Assembly: GCA_002359465.1 (NCBI GenBank)
Contig: DENA01000010.1
Location: forward strand, 111,297 to 140,247
Direction of reading: 5' to 3'
DNA from: Ruminococcaceae bacterium UBA2656
GTDB taxonomy: Bacteria; Bacillota; Clostridia; Oscillospirales; Acutalibacteraceae
Length of the DNA: 28,951 bases
Part shown: positions 14,818 through 22,474 of the stretch, in pieces
How the letters are laid out: each line of letters begins with the position of its first letter
Numbering within the stretch: position 1 is the first letter of the stretch
Made by a program: the position numbers and the translations under genes
Notes under the pieces: model-generated
Told to the model about the DNA's origin: nothing
The model's database searches: none
The model's input: the letters and a program-made list of their open reading frames with translations, nothing else

Positions 14818-15909
14818 ATGATGAAAAAAACGAAAAAGCGCAACATCATCTGCACCGCGATTCTTGCGGTTATTGTAATCGCGCTGATCTATTTTGCTAA
14901 CAACTATCTGGACGCTTACATAGTAAGAATACTAAATCTGTGTGCAATTTACACCATTATTGGCCTTTCCATGAACCTGATCAACGGCTTTACCGGCCTG
15001 TTCTCTCTCGGCCAGGCCGGTTTCATGGCCATCGGCGCATACACGGTGGCGATTTTCACGCTCCCGCTGGATATGCGTTCCACGATCTACTATATGGAAC
15101 CGATGGACTCAGCTATTGCCGGGATTCACCTTGCCTTTGTCCCCGCGCTGCTGCTTGGCGGCGTGATCGCCGGCTTTGCCGCCTTTTTAATCGGAGCACC
15201 GGTTCTGCGGCTGCGCGGCGACTACTTGGCTATTGCTACGCTGGGCTTTTCGGAAATCATCCGCATTCTGCTCACCAACTGGCAAAGCGTGACAAACGGG
15301 GCGCTGGGAATTAATAAAATTCCGGACAACGCAAACAACATGTGGTGGTCATTCGGCGTCTCCATTATCATTTTAATCTTAACGGCGCTGCTGATCAACT
15401 CCAGTTACGGCCGGGCGTTCAAAGCAATTCGCGAAGACGACATCGCGGCCGAAGCGATGGGCATCAATCTGTTCAGGCATAAGGTCATGGCCTTTGTCGT
15501 GAGCGGTTTCTTCGCCGGAATCGGCGGCGGACTTTACGCTTCCCTGCTCGGCACGGTGGACCCAAAGCAGTTCTATTTTACGCTCACCTACAATTTCCTG
15601 CTGATCATCGTTCTGGGAGGCATGGGCAGCATCAGCGGCACCGTAATCGCTTCCTTTATCGTAACCTGCGGGCTGGAGCTTCTTCGTACCTTCGATGAGC
15701 CGCTGACCGTTGCCGGTTATGAGATTTCGCTGTTCCGCCCCGGCTTCAGCATGGTGATTTTCTCCCTCCTGCTGATGGTGATCGTCCTGTTCTACAGCAA
15801 GGGCTTAATGGGCAGAACGGAACTGACCTGGAACCGGATATTTAACTTCTTTGCCAAAATCAAGGCAAAATTATCCCCGAAAGGCACAGAAGGGAGCAGC
15901 GCGAAATGA
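14818..15909 (+). CDS. livM: Branched-chain amino acid ABC transporter permease LivM
   Basis: The second membrane subunit, 363 residues. A short basic N-terminus (MMKKTKKRN) precedes the first helix. The family motifs are LSMNLINGFTGLFSLGQAGFMAIGAYT (about 51-77), RLRGDYLAIATLGFSEIIRI (about 131-150) and the coupling loop GRAFKAIREDDIAAEAMGIN (about 197-216). GGAGAAGG lies before the start; a second ATG follows immediately, so the start is uncertain by one codon. The stop overlaps the livG start (ATGA), indicating coupled translation. Confidence 0.95.
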   Translation: MMKKTKKRNIICTAILAVIVIALIYFANNYLDAYIVRILNLCAIYTIIGLSMNLINGFTGLFSLGQAGFMAIGAYTVAIFTLPLDMRSTIYYMEPMDSAIAGIHLAFVPALLLGGVIAGFAAFLIGAPVLRLRGDYLAIATLGFSEIIRILLTNWQSVTNGALGINKIPDNANNMWWSFGVSIIILILTALLINSSYGRAFKAIREDDIAAEAMGINLFRHKVMAFVVSGFFAGIGGGLYASLLGTVDPKQFYFTLTYNFLLIIVLGGMGSISGTVIASFIVTCGLELLRTFDEPLTVAGYEISLFRPGFSMVIFSLLLMVIVLFYSKGLMGRTELTWNRIFNFFAKIKAKLSPKGTEGSSAK

Positions 15910-16724
15910 CAGCAGAGAACAAAAGCATCAACGAAACAATTGATAAAAATATCGTGCTGAGAACGGAAAATATGACCATGCAGTTCGGGGGTGTCGTCGC
16001 TGTCGACAACCTGCACCTGACCATCCGGGAGCATCAGATTGTGGCCCTGATCGGCCCGAACGGAGCCGGAAAAACAACGGCGTTCAATATGATTACCGGC
16101 GTGTATACCCCTTCCAGCGGCAAAATCTTTTTGCGCGGCGAGGATATCACGGGCATGAGCCCGGACAAAATCACCCGCAAGGGCGTGGCGCGCACCTTCC
16201 AGAATATCCGCCTGTTTAAGGATTTGTCGGTATTCGATAATATTATTATCGCGAAGCACTTTTCGATGAAGAGCAATCTTTTCAGCGCAACGCTGCGGCT
16301 GCCGGGCGCGGTCCGCGCCGAGAAACGAATGCGCGAGGAAAGCGAAGAGCTTCTCGAAAGAATGGGGCTGGCGGATGTGAAGGACGCCATTGCAAGCTCG
16401 CTTCCTTACGGGCAGCAGCGCCATCTTGAAATTGCGCGGGCGCTTGCGACAAAACCGGAGCTTCTTCTTCTTGACGAGCCTGCGGCGGGCATGAATCCGC
16501 AGGAAACCGAGGATCTTACCGCCTCCATCAAGCAGATTCAGCAGGATTTCAACCTTACTGTTTTCCTGATTGAGCACCATATGGATCTGGTCATGGAAAT
16601 ATCCGACCGGATTTACGTGCTTGACTTTGGTCAGACGATCGGCAAGGGTACACCCGCCGAAATACAAAATAACCAGCGTGTGGTAGAGGCTTATCTGGGG
16701 GTGGACGACGATGCTGAAAATTGA
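15906..16724 (+). CDS. livG: Branched-chain amino acid ABC transporter ATPase LivG
   Basis: One of two ATP-binding subunits powering import, 272 residues. Walker A is GPNGAGKTT (about 54-62), the signature segment is LPYGQQRHLEIARAL (about 163-177), in which the usual LSGGQ is replaced by LPYGQQ as is normal in LivG proteins, and Walker B is LLLLDEPAAGM (about 183-193). The switch histidine is in IEHHMD. The first ~18 residues (polar, MTAENKSINETIDKN) are an extension before the typical start. The gene overlaps livM by four bases and livF by 14 bases. Confidence 0.95.
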   Translation: MTAENKSINETIDKNIVLRTENMTMQFGGVVAVDNLHLTIREHQIVALIGPNGAGKTTAFNMITGVYTPSSGKIFLRGEDITGMSPDKITRKGVARTFQNIRLFKDLSVFDNIIIAKHFSMKSNLFSATLRLPGAVRAEKRMREESEELLERMGLADVKDAIASSLPYGQQRHLEIARALATKPELLLLDEPAAGMNPQETEDLTASIKQIQQDFNLTVFLIEHHMDLVMEISDRIYVLDFGQTIGKGTPAEIQNNQRVVEAYLGVDDDAEN

Positions 16725-17448
16725 GAATTTGTATGTATCCTACGGAGGCATTGAAGCCGTCAAGGGAATTTCCTTTGAGGTGCCGGACAAAAGCATCGTT
16801 ACGCTGATCGGCGCGAACGGAGCGGGCAAAAGCACCACTCTGCGCACGGTGGTCGGCCTTGTCAAGCCGCAGAGCGGAAAAATCATCTACAACGACCTCG
16901 ATATTACCGGAAAACCTTCGGAGGAAATCGTAAAACACGGCATAACGCTTGTCCCGGAAGGCCGCAGAATCTTTCCGAATCTGACGGTGTATGAGAATTT
17001 AAAGATCGGCGCCTACATGCGCAAGGACGACTACTCTGGGGATGTCAAATGGGTTTACGATCTTTTTCCCCGTCTGAAGGAACGCTCCTGGCAGTTGGCC
17101 GGAACCCTCTCCGGCGGCGAACAGCAGATGCTCGCCGTGGGGCGCGCGCTTATGAGCAAGCCCGAACTGATTATGATGGATGAGCCGTCGCTCGGCCTTG
17201 CGCCTCTGGTCGTTAAGGGCATCTTTGAAATTATTAAAGAGATCAATAAACTGGGCGTTACCATTCTGCTGATAGAGCAGAACGCCAATCTCGCGCTACG
17301 TGTGGCCGATCAGGGACATGTCCTTGAAACGGGCCGCATCAAGCTTTCCGGCAAGGGGCAGGAGCTTCTTGAAAACGCCGAAGTGAAAGCCGCTTATCTG
17401 GGTAACAAAAAGCACGATGTTCCCGCGCAGAAGGAATCAAAACAGTAA
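16711..17448 (+). CDS. livF: Branched-chain amino acid ABC transporter ATPase LivF
   Basis: The partner ATPase of LivG, 245 residues. Walker A is GANGAGKST (about 31-39), the signature LSGGEQQMLAVGRAL (about 133-147), Walker B LIMMDEPSLGL (about 153-163), and the switch region IEQNAN has Gln in place of the histidine usually described for other ABC families, as is usual in LivF. It begins inside the end of livG (14-base overlap), with GGGGGTGG as SD, and ends the operon ahead of a very strong terminator. Confidence 0.95.
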   Translation: MLKIENLYVSYGGIEAVKGISFEVPDKSIVTLIGANGAGKSTTLRTVVGLVKPQSGKIIYNDLDITGKPSEEIVKHGITLVPEGRRIFPNLTVYENLKIGAYMRKDDYSGDVKWVYDLFPRLKERSWQLAGTLSGGEQQMLAVGRALMSKPELIMMDEPSLGLAPLVVKGIFEIIKEINKLGVTILLIEQNANLALRVADQGHVLETGRIKLSGKGQELLENAEVKAAYLGNKKHDVPAQKESKQ

Positions 17449-17487
17449 AAACAGGGTTCATGACGGTCGTCATGAACCCTGTTTTTT
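17447..17487. terminator. Bidirectional terminator between livF and the NYN-LOTUS gene
   Basis: A perfect 18-bp stem (17447-17464 with 17469-17486) with a four-base loop, A-run on one side and T-run on the other. It serves the converging livF and NYN-LOTUS transcripts. Confidence 0.92.
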
Positions 17488-17505
17488 ATTTCAATGCATA
17501 AAGAG

Positions 17506-18297
17506 TTACCTGTGCAGCCTTTTTGTGTTTGTCTTTTGCTGCGCCGGAACGCTTTTTTCTTTTACATAGACAAGGCGGTTATAGCCGTCGCTGTTTTTCT
17601 CCGATACAATATCAAATATTTTCAGGGACTGAATCAGCGGGGTCAGTTTTTTAAAGCCATAATTCCGGACATCGAAATCGGGATAACGGCGAACCAGCAT
17701 GTTTCCGATTTCGCCGACGAAAGCCCTGCCGTCGTCGTCGGATATTTCCTGTACAATCGTCTGCACCGTGCTTTTAATCGTCTCAAGCGGGGTCATTTCG
17801 GGTACGACAGCAGCAGCCGCTTCCCCCTCCGCCGGCAAATCACTTGGCGCAGTCGTGGTGTCCTGCGCCAGAACCTCCAGATAGCGGAATTTGTTGCACG
17901 CGGAAATAAAGGGTGGCGGCGTCTTCTTTTCCCCCATGCCCACCACGTTCATACCGGATTCACGCAGGCGCACCGCTAAACGCGTAAAGTCACTGTCGCT
18001 GGAAACAATGCAGAACCCCTCTACATTGCCGGAATACAGGATGTCCATTGCATCGATAATCATCGCGGAGTCCGTGGCATTTTTCCCGGTGGTGTAACCG
18101 TACTGCTGAATGGGGGTGATGGAAAACTCCAGCAGAACATTTTTCCATGTGCCGAGCGCGGGCTTGGTCCAGTCACCGTAAATTCTTTTATAGGTTGCCA
18201 CCCCATCATTGGAAACTTCATCTAAAATATATTTGATATATTTTTCCGATACATTGTCCGCATCGATTAATACCGCAAAACGGTTATCCTTGGGCAT
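17506..18297 (-). CDS. NYN (PIN-like) domain protein with C-terminal OST-HTH/LOTUS domain
   Basis: The 263-residue protein joins a PIN-like nuclease domain to an RNA-binding type domain. NYN residues are visible: D12 and D14 in VLIDADNVS, D76 in NATDSAMIIDAMD, and D101/D103 in IVSSDSDFTRLA. This acidic set can hold a metal for RNA cleavage. Residues 145-170 are an Ala/Pro/Glu linker, and about 170-245 is a LOTUS/OST-HTH winged-helix (TIKSTVQTIVQEI, VGEIGNMLVRRYPDFDVRNYGFKKLTPLIQSL). The family (LabA/YacP-like and MARF1-like) is linked to RNA turnover, but the target here is unknown. The ATG at 18297 follows GAGGTAGTTTT. It is 82 bases behind the oxidoreductase and may share its transcript. 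Confidence 0.88.
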   Translation of the reverse strand: MPKDNRFAVLIDADNVSEKYIKYILDEVSNDGVATYKRIYGDWTKPALGTWKNVLLEFSITPIQQYGYTTGKNATDSAMIIDAMDILYSGNVEGFCIVSSDSDFTRLAVRLRESGMNVVGMGEKKTPPPFISACNKFRYLEVLAQDTTTAPSDLPAEGEAAAAVVPEMTPLETIKSTVQTIVQEISDDDGRAFVGEIGNMLVRRYPDFDVRNYGFKKLTPLIQSLKIFDIVSEKNSDGYNRLVYVKEKSVPAQQKTNTKRLHR

Positions 18298-18379
18298 AAA
18301 ACTACCTCGCTTTTCTTTATTTATCGGACTGCTATAGTATCCTTCATATGGGAGAAATTATAATTGTACGCCATCCGTT

Positions 18380-19357
18380 TTACTCAAAGGGATAGTGGAT
18401 GCCCCACTCGGCGCGAAGCTGATCCATCATGCCCAAAAGGCGAAGCGTTTCCTCATGCGGTATTTCCTCACAACCCAATTCGCCGCGCTCAATTGCTTTG
18501 GCAGCTGCGCGCACCTCATACTCATAGCCTGTATAATCAAACGGCACGCTGAAAATTCTTGGCTCCTTCTCCCCTTTTATGTACACCTGAATGGATTGGT
18601 CCATATAAAAGTCGTCCAGTACAATACGGCCCTTGTCGCCGTAAATGACCGCCTGATTCTGATAGTCGCAGAGAAAGGAAAAGTTCAGGACAGCCATACG
18701 TCTGTTGTTAAAGATCAGGGTCACGCTGTCCTGCGCGTCAACCCCGCGGTTCGATTTTACACAGGCTGATTGGATCTGTTCAATATCGCTGCCGAAAAAC
18801 ATGGAGGCAAAGGTCAGCGGATAGATTCCCATATCAAGCAGGACGCCTCCTGCCAGTTCCGGATTGACAACACGCTCTACATGCCTTAAATCCATACCGA
18901 AGGACGCTGTAAGCGTAACAGGCTCCCCGATGATTCCGCTCCTGAGAATTTCCCGCAGCTTGTCCGCAAAAGGCAGGAAACAGGTCCACATCGCCTCCGT
19001 CAGAAACAGCTTTTTTTCCTTTGCAATGGCAAACAGTTCTTCCGCCTGTTTTTGGTTTACAGTAAACGGTTTTTCGCATAAAACGTGCTTTCCGTGTTCA
19101 AGGCACAGCTTAACATGCTCATAGTGATGGGAATGCGGGGACGCAATATAGACAAGGTCAACATTTTCATCATTTACAAGCTGTTCGTAGGAGCCGTACG
19201 CCTTTTGAAAGCCGTATTGGCCGGCAAGGTTCTTTGCCCTGTCAAATTCCCGCGCCGCGATTGCATACGGGGTTACCTCATTCATCTGTGAAACGGTTTT
19301 TGCCATTGTTCCGGCGATATTTCCCGCACACAGAATGGCAAAGTTAAGTTTCTTCAT
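18380..19357 (-). CDS. Gfo/Idh/MocA-family NAD(P)-dependent oxidoreductase
   Basis: The 325-residue protein is a sugar or cyclitol dehydrogenase type enzyme. The N-terminal Rossmann fold begins NFAILCAGNIAGTMAKT (about 4-20). The conserved ASPHSHHYEHVKLCLEHGKHVL is followed by CEKPFTVN with the catalytic lysine of the EKP motif. The C-terminal half has LLDMGIYPLTFASMFFG, the D-x-G-x-Y pattern of the substrate domain. Family members act on inositols, sugars, trans-dihydrodiols and others, so the substrate is not assignable. GGAGGAC lies seven bases before the ATG. Confidence 0.9.
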   Translation of the reverse strand: MKKLNFAILCAGNIAGTMAKTVSQMNEVTPYAIAAREFDRAKNLAGQYGFQKAYGSYEQLVNDENVDLVYIASPHSHHYEHVKLCLEHGKHVLCEKPFTVNQKQAEELFAIAKEKKLFLTEAMWTCFLPFADKLREILRSGIIGEPVTLTASFGMDLRHVERVVNPELAGGVLLDMGIYPLTFASMFFGSDIEQIQSACVKSNRGVDAQDSVTLIFNNRRMAVLNFSFLCDYQNQAVIYGDKGRIVLDDFYMDQSIQVYIKGEKEPRIFSVPFDYTGYEYEVRAAAKAIERGELGCEEIPHEETLRLLGMMDQLRAEWGIHYPFE

Positions 19358-19460
19358 ACTTTTTGTCCTCCACTGTTTATTGATGGTATATGTCTGTCGT
19401 CGTTCCGACTATTTTCCTTTTCATAAATAAAGCGCCGCAGTCCATAATAGATGCATGAAT

Positions 19461-19489
19461 AGCATACTATAAATCTTAACATGTTTCAA
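19461..19489 (-). promoter_or_regulatory. Sigma-A promoter of the oxidoreductase gene
   Basis: The minus strand reads TTGAAA (19484-19489), 17 bases, TATGCT (19461-19466). The leader is about 97 bases and shows no strong structure. Confidence 0.6.
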
Positions 19490-19555
19490 CAGAACAACTC
19501 TTCATTTACCCCGGGATAAACAAATTTTTCCGTTCAATCTTCCAGAAATTCATAT

Positions 19556-19584
19556 TTGAGGTTTTTATCACGCAATGTTAGTAT
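19556..19584 (+). promoter_or_regulatory. Promoter of the GH18 gene
   Basis: TTGAGG, 17 bases, TAGTAT, with TGT before the -10 (extended -10). It lies about 33 bases upstream of the start codon. Confidence 0.55.
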
Positions 19585-19616
19585 ATTGATAAAAACAGCG
19601 AAATATGGAGAAACTT

Positions 19617-20942
19617 ATGAAAAAGAACTTCTTCCCTTACAAGTTTTTAAGCGCAGTTATTGTTCTGCTGCTCCTCGGCATTACGGCCGGAATCGGCAGC
19701 ACAAAACCGTACTTTTTAAACCGGACCGAACCTTCCCCACCAAACGGTGCATACAGCAGTGCCGGGCCGTCAGCCGGCAGTACATCTGCGGAAAATTCAT
19801 CTTCGGAATCGCCTTCCTCTTCCCCATTGGAAAAATCAGTAACGGAAACCGCCTTTGTCACACCGGCCGCCCCGCCGTTCCAGCATCCTGCAAAAATGGT
19901 TGTCGGCTACTACGGCAGTTGGGCGGCTTATTCCGGCTTTACCCCCGATAAAGTCAGTGCTTCAAGCCTGAATGTCCTGAATTATGCGTTTGCAAAAGTC
20001 GGCGCGGATTTAAAGATCGCCGCTAACGATCCGTACATAGACTATCCGAATTTTACAAAGCTTAAAAATTTAAAACGTTCCTGCCCCTGGCTGAAAACCG
20101 TGATCTCCATCGGAGGCTGGAGTGATTCCGGCCGGTTTTCCGATGCCGCGCTCACCGAAGCCTCAAGGGCCGCTTTTTCGGACAGCGCGGTCAGATTTAT
20201 GAAAACCAAAGGCTTTGATGGCATTGATATTGACTGGGAATACCCGACCGGAGGCGGGCTTGCCTCAAACGTCACGCGTTCCGCCGACCCGACCAATTTT
20301 CAGCTTTTATTGAAAACGATTCGCAGCAAACTAAATTTGCAGGGTTCCAGAGACAAAAAGCATTATATTCTTTCCTTTGCGGGCGGGGCAAGCAACGGTT
20401 ATGCGAGCCGAATCGGTCTCTCTGCCATATCCAAATATGTTGATTACGGGATGATTATGACTTATGACCTGCACGGTTTCTGGGATTCGTTTACGGATTT
20501 TAACGCCCCTCTCTATTTTCCGGCGGGGCAGTCCCCCCAAGGTAAGGCCAGCGTGGACGCAGCTGTGCGAAGCTGGCTGAACAACGGGTTCCCTCCTGGC
20601 AAACTGATCATGGGGGTACCGTTTTACGGTTACGTTTATCAGGGCGTTTCCGGGGTGAACAACGGGCTGTGGCAGAGGTTCTCCTCCGCTTCTCCCGTTG
20701 GATATGACACCATTCAGTCCAAATATGTAAGTAGCACGTCTTATCAGAAACTTTATGATTCATCGGCCGCAGTCCCATGGTTATTTAACGGCACCACGTT
20801 CGTCAGCTATGACGACGATGCCTCCATCCGGAAAAAAGTGCAGTATTCCGTTTTCAAAGGGCTTCTGGGTGTAGGTGTGTGGGATCTCGGCTTTGACAGG
20901 ACAGGCACTCTGATAAACTCCGTAAAGCAGTCACTGAAATAA
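19617..20942 (+). CDS. GH18 family glycosidase (chitinase-like), membrane-anchored or secreted
   Basis: The 441-residue protein has a short basic N-terminus and a hydrophobic segment (residues ~9-27) acting as a signal peptide or membrane anchor. A Ser/Pro/Glu-rich linker (about 35-90) is typical of surface proteins. The GH18 barrel runs from MVVGYYGSW (94-102) to the end. It contains SIGGW (164-168) and the catalytic D201-G-I-D204-I-D206-W-E208, with all three acidic residues and the proton donor Glu. Later come MIMTYDLHGFWD and GVGVWDLGFD. It should cleave beta-1,4-GlcNAc polymers such as chitin, or peptidoglycan-type glycans. I chose ATG at 19617 because GGAG lies seven bases upstream; an ATG at 19605 overlaps that SD. 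Confidence 0.92.
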   Translation: MKKNFFPYKFLSAVIVLLLLGITAGIGSTKPYFLNRTEPSPPNGAYSSAGPSAGSTSAENSSSESPSSSPLEKSVTETAFVTPAAPPFQHPAKMVVGYYGSWAAYSGFTPDKVSASSLNVLNYAFAKVGADLKIAANDPYIDYPNFTKLKNLKRSCPWLKTVISIGGWSDSGRFSDAALTEASRAAFSDSAVRFMKTKGFDGIDIDWEYPTGGGLASNVTRSADPTNFQLLLKTIRSKLNLQGSRDKKHYILSFAGGASNGYASRIGLSAISKYVDYGMIMTYDLHGFWDSFTDFNAPLYFPAGQSPQGKASVDAAVRSWLNNGFPPGKLIMGVPFYGYVYQGVSGVNNGLWQRFSSASPVGYDTIQSKYVSSTSYQKLYDSSAAVPWLFNGTTFVSYDDDASIRKKVQYSVFKGLLGVGVWDLGFDRTGTLINSVKQSLK

Positions 20943-20960
20943 CCGCATGAAAAGGCAGAC

Positions 20961-20993
20961 AGCGGGCGCTCCGGTCAGGAACACCCGCTTTTT
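20961..20993 (+). terminator. Terminator of the GH18 gene
   Basis: Arms AGCGGG and CCCGCT with an inner TCC/GGA stem are followed by TTTTTAT, 18 bases after the GH18 stop. Confidence 0.7.
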
Positions 20994-21074
20994 ATCATAT
21001 CATCTGCATCATATGAATCAAAAGTTACCGGGTGGACGGCCACCCAGCCGTATCCGTGGAAACCCAGCGGCAAA

Positions 21075-21107
21075 GGAGGGGCATCTTCATTTCAAAGATA
21101 CCCCTCC
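21075..21107 (-). terminator. Probable terminator of the ATPase-RCK operon
   Basis: Arms 21075-21087 and 21095-21107 pair over 13 positions with one mismatch, 43 bases past the last trkA stop. The T-run on the minus strand is short (TTTG), so termination may be leaky. The 206-base gap also holds a small GGGTGG-ACGG-CCACCC hairpin (21030-21045). Confidence 0.5.
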
Positions 21108-21149
21108 GGAAAGCCATGTGTTCTTTTCAGTTGTTACGGATATAACTGC

Positions 21150-21809
21150 TCAGCCGAAAATCCCCTTCAGCTCATTGCGACTGCCCTCATCGGTCAGTGC
21201 GAGGATATCATCGTCCACCAGAATTTGGGTGTCCCCCTTTGGAATCAAAGTGGAATTCTCACGCGTAATTGCGATAAGCACCGTCTTTTTAGGAATGGAC
21301 AAATTTTTCAGCAACTGATTGGTTGCTTTGGAATTTGGCTGAACTTTTATCTGAACAATGGAGTAATCTCCGCGGTTGAATTTCAGAAGGGTAAACATAT
21401 CCTTCATGTTCATTTCCTCGACTACGAAATGCGCCATTAATTCCGCCTGATTCACGCCGATATCGACGCCCATTCCGTTGTTGAACAGCCATGCGTTTTT
21501 TGGATTGTTCACCCTCGCGACAACACGCGGCACACCAAACTCCATTTTGGCAAGAGTCGAAACGACCAAATTGATCTCATCCGCACCGGTAACGGCAGCC
21601 ACTACATTGGCTGAAGCAATGCCCGCTTTTTCCAGTACCTCGGGATCCGAACCATTGCCGAATATCAGCGCCTCATGGGGCAATTCTTTTTCCAGTTTAT
21701 TGAAAACACTTTCACGGTGTTCAATGACCCGTATATCATGGCCGTTGGAAATTAATAAGGAGGCAAGGTAGGATCCGACTTGTCCTCCGCCTATAATGAG
21801 CACTTTCAT
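21150..21809 (-). CDS. TrkA/KtrA-type RCK protein (second of two)
   Basis: A 219-residue cytoplasmic K+-transport regulator with one TrkA-N and one TrkA-C domain, the KtrA size. The nucleotide-binding Rossmann motif is IIGGGQVGSYLASLL (about 4-18), followed by the acidic residue in IRVIEHRES that contacts the ribose. The DINLVVSTLAKMEFGVPRVVARV region matches TrkA-N. The C-terminal domain starts near residue 135. AAGGAGGAGG lies before the ATG. It is 15 bases behind the other trkA-like gene. The two proteins share a fold but are clearly different sequences, so they could form mixed rings. No TrkH/KtrB channel gene is in the window. Confidence 0.9.
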   Translation of the reverse strand: MKVLIIGGGQVGSYLASLLISNGHDIRVIEHRESVFNKLEKELPHEALIFGNGSDPEVLEKAGIASANVVAAVTGADEINLVVSTLAKMEFGVPRVVARVNNPKNAWLFNNGMGVDIGVNQAELMAHFVVEEMNMKDMFTLLKFNRGDYSIVQIKVQPNSKATNQLLKNLSIPKKTVLIAITRENSTLIPKGDTQILVDDDILALTDEGSRNELKGIFG

Positions 21810-21824
21810 TTCAATTCCTCCTCC

Positions 21825-22469
21825 TTATGACAGTCCCAACATTGATTTCAATTTATGAGCGGCGGAAGCAATGACTGTAATGAAAAGAATATCTTCCGCT
21901 TCAAAAATTGTACCGGTCGTTGGAATAAAAGTTTTATTGTTCCGGCTGACGCAGGTCACCTGAACTTCTCCGATCGCCGTTACTTCATTTACCGTGTGAC
22001 CGATCAGCAGCGGAGGAACCTCGATGCGCACCACATTTACATTTCCTATTTCGAATACATTGTCTAACTGATGATACATTAAGAGCTCCGTAGCCCTTTC
22101 AATTCCCCACGATGTTGTAGAAATAGTCTGAATTCCTATCCGGCGGTAAAGGTTCGCTTTGGTGGAATCATAAAGGCGCACGACCACACGGGGAACGCGG
22201 TAAATATTTTTTGCGATTCTTGCAATCACAACATTGGCCTCATCGCTTGCCGTACAGGATACAACAGCATCTACCTGATCAATTCTTGCTTTGTTCAGCA
22301 CATCCCGGTCAAAGCCAATACCGGTCACTTTTGTCCCGTTAAAGTTTTTTCCCAGCGCTTTGAAAGCATCCGGATTCGAATCAATCACTGTTACCTGATG
22401 GCCCTTTTTCATCAGATTGAGGGACAGTCCGGTTCCCATTCTTCCTAAACCTACTACGATCACTTTCAT
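21825..22469 (-). CDS. TrkA/KtrA-type RCK protein (first of two)
   Basis: A 214-residue RCK protein with Rossmann motif VVGLGRMGTGLSLNLMKKGH (about 5-24), the acidic ribose contact in VIDSNPD, and a TrkA-N core with DAVVSCTASDEANVVIARIA. The TrkA-C domain (about 135-214) contains IEVPPLLIGHTVNEV. Such subunits bind NAD(H) or ATP/ADP and gate K+ channels of the Trk/Ktr kind. I chose ATG at 22469, with GAGAGGTGA just before it; the GTG at 22478 lies inside the SD and the end of the ATPase gene. Only five bases separate it from the ATPase stop, showing tight coupling with the pump. Confidence 0.9.
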   Translation of the reverse strand: MKVIVVGLGRMGTGLSLNLMKKGHQVTVIDSNPDAFKALGKNFNGTKVTGIGFDRDVLNKARIDQVDAVVSCTASDEANVVIARIAKNIYRVPRVVVRLYDSTKANLYRRIGIQTISTTSWGIERATELLMYHQLDNVFEIGNVNVVRIEVPPLLIGHTVNEVTAIGEVQVTCVSRNNKTFIPTTGTIFEAEDILFITVIASAAHKLKSMLGLS

Positions 22470-22474
22470 GCCGT

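Noticed and set aside
15792..16667. A 291-codon minus-strand frame opposite livG
   Set aside because: Antisense to livG with its full ABC motifs; composition is that of a shadow frame.
21030..21045. GGGTGG-ACGG-CCACCC hairpin after the GH18 gene
   Set aside because: Only 6 bp and no T-run; the hairpins on either side explain termination better.
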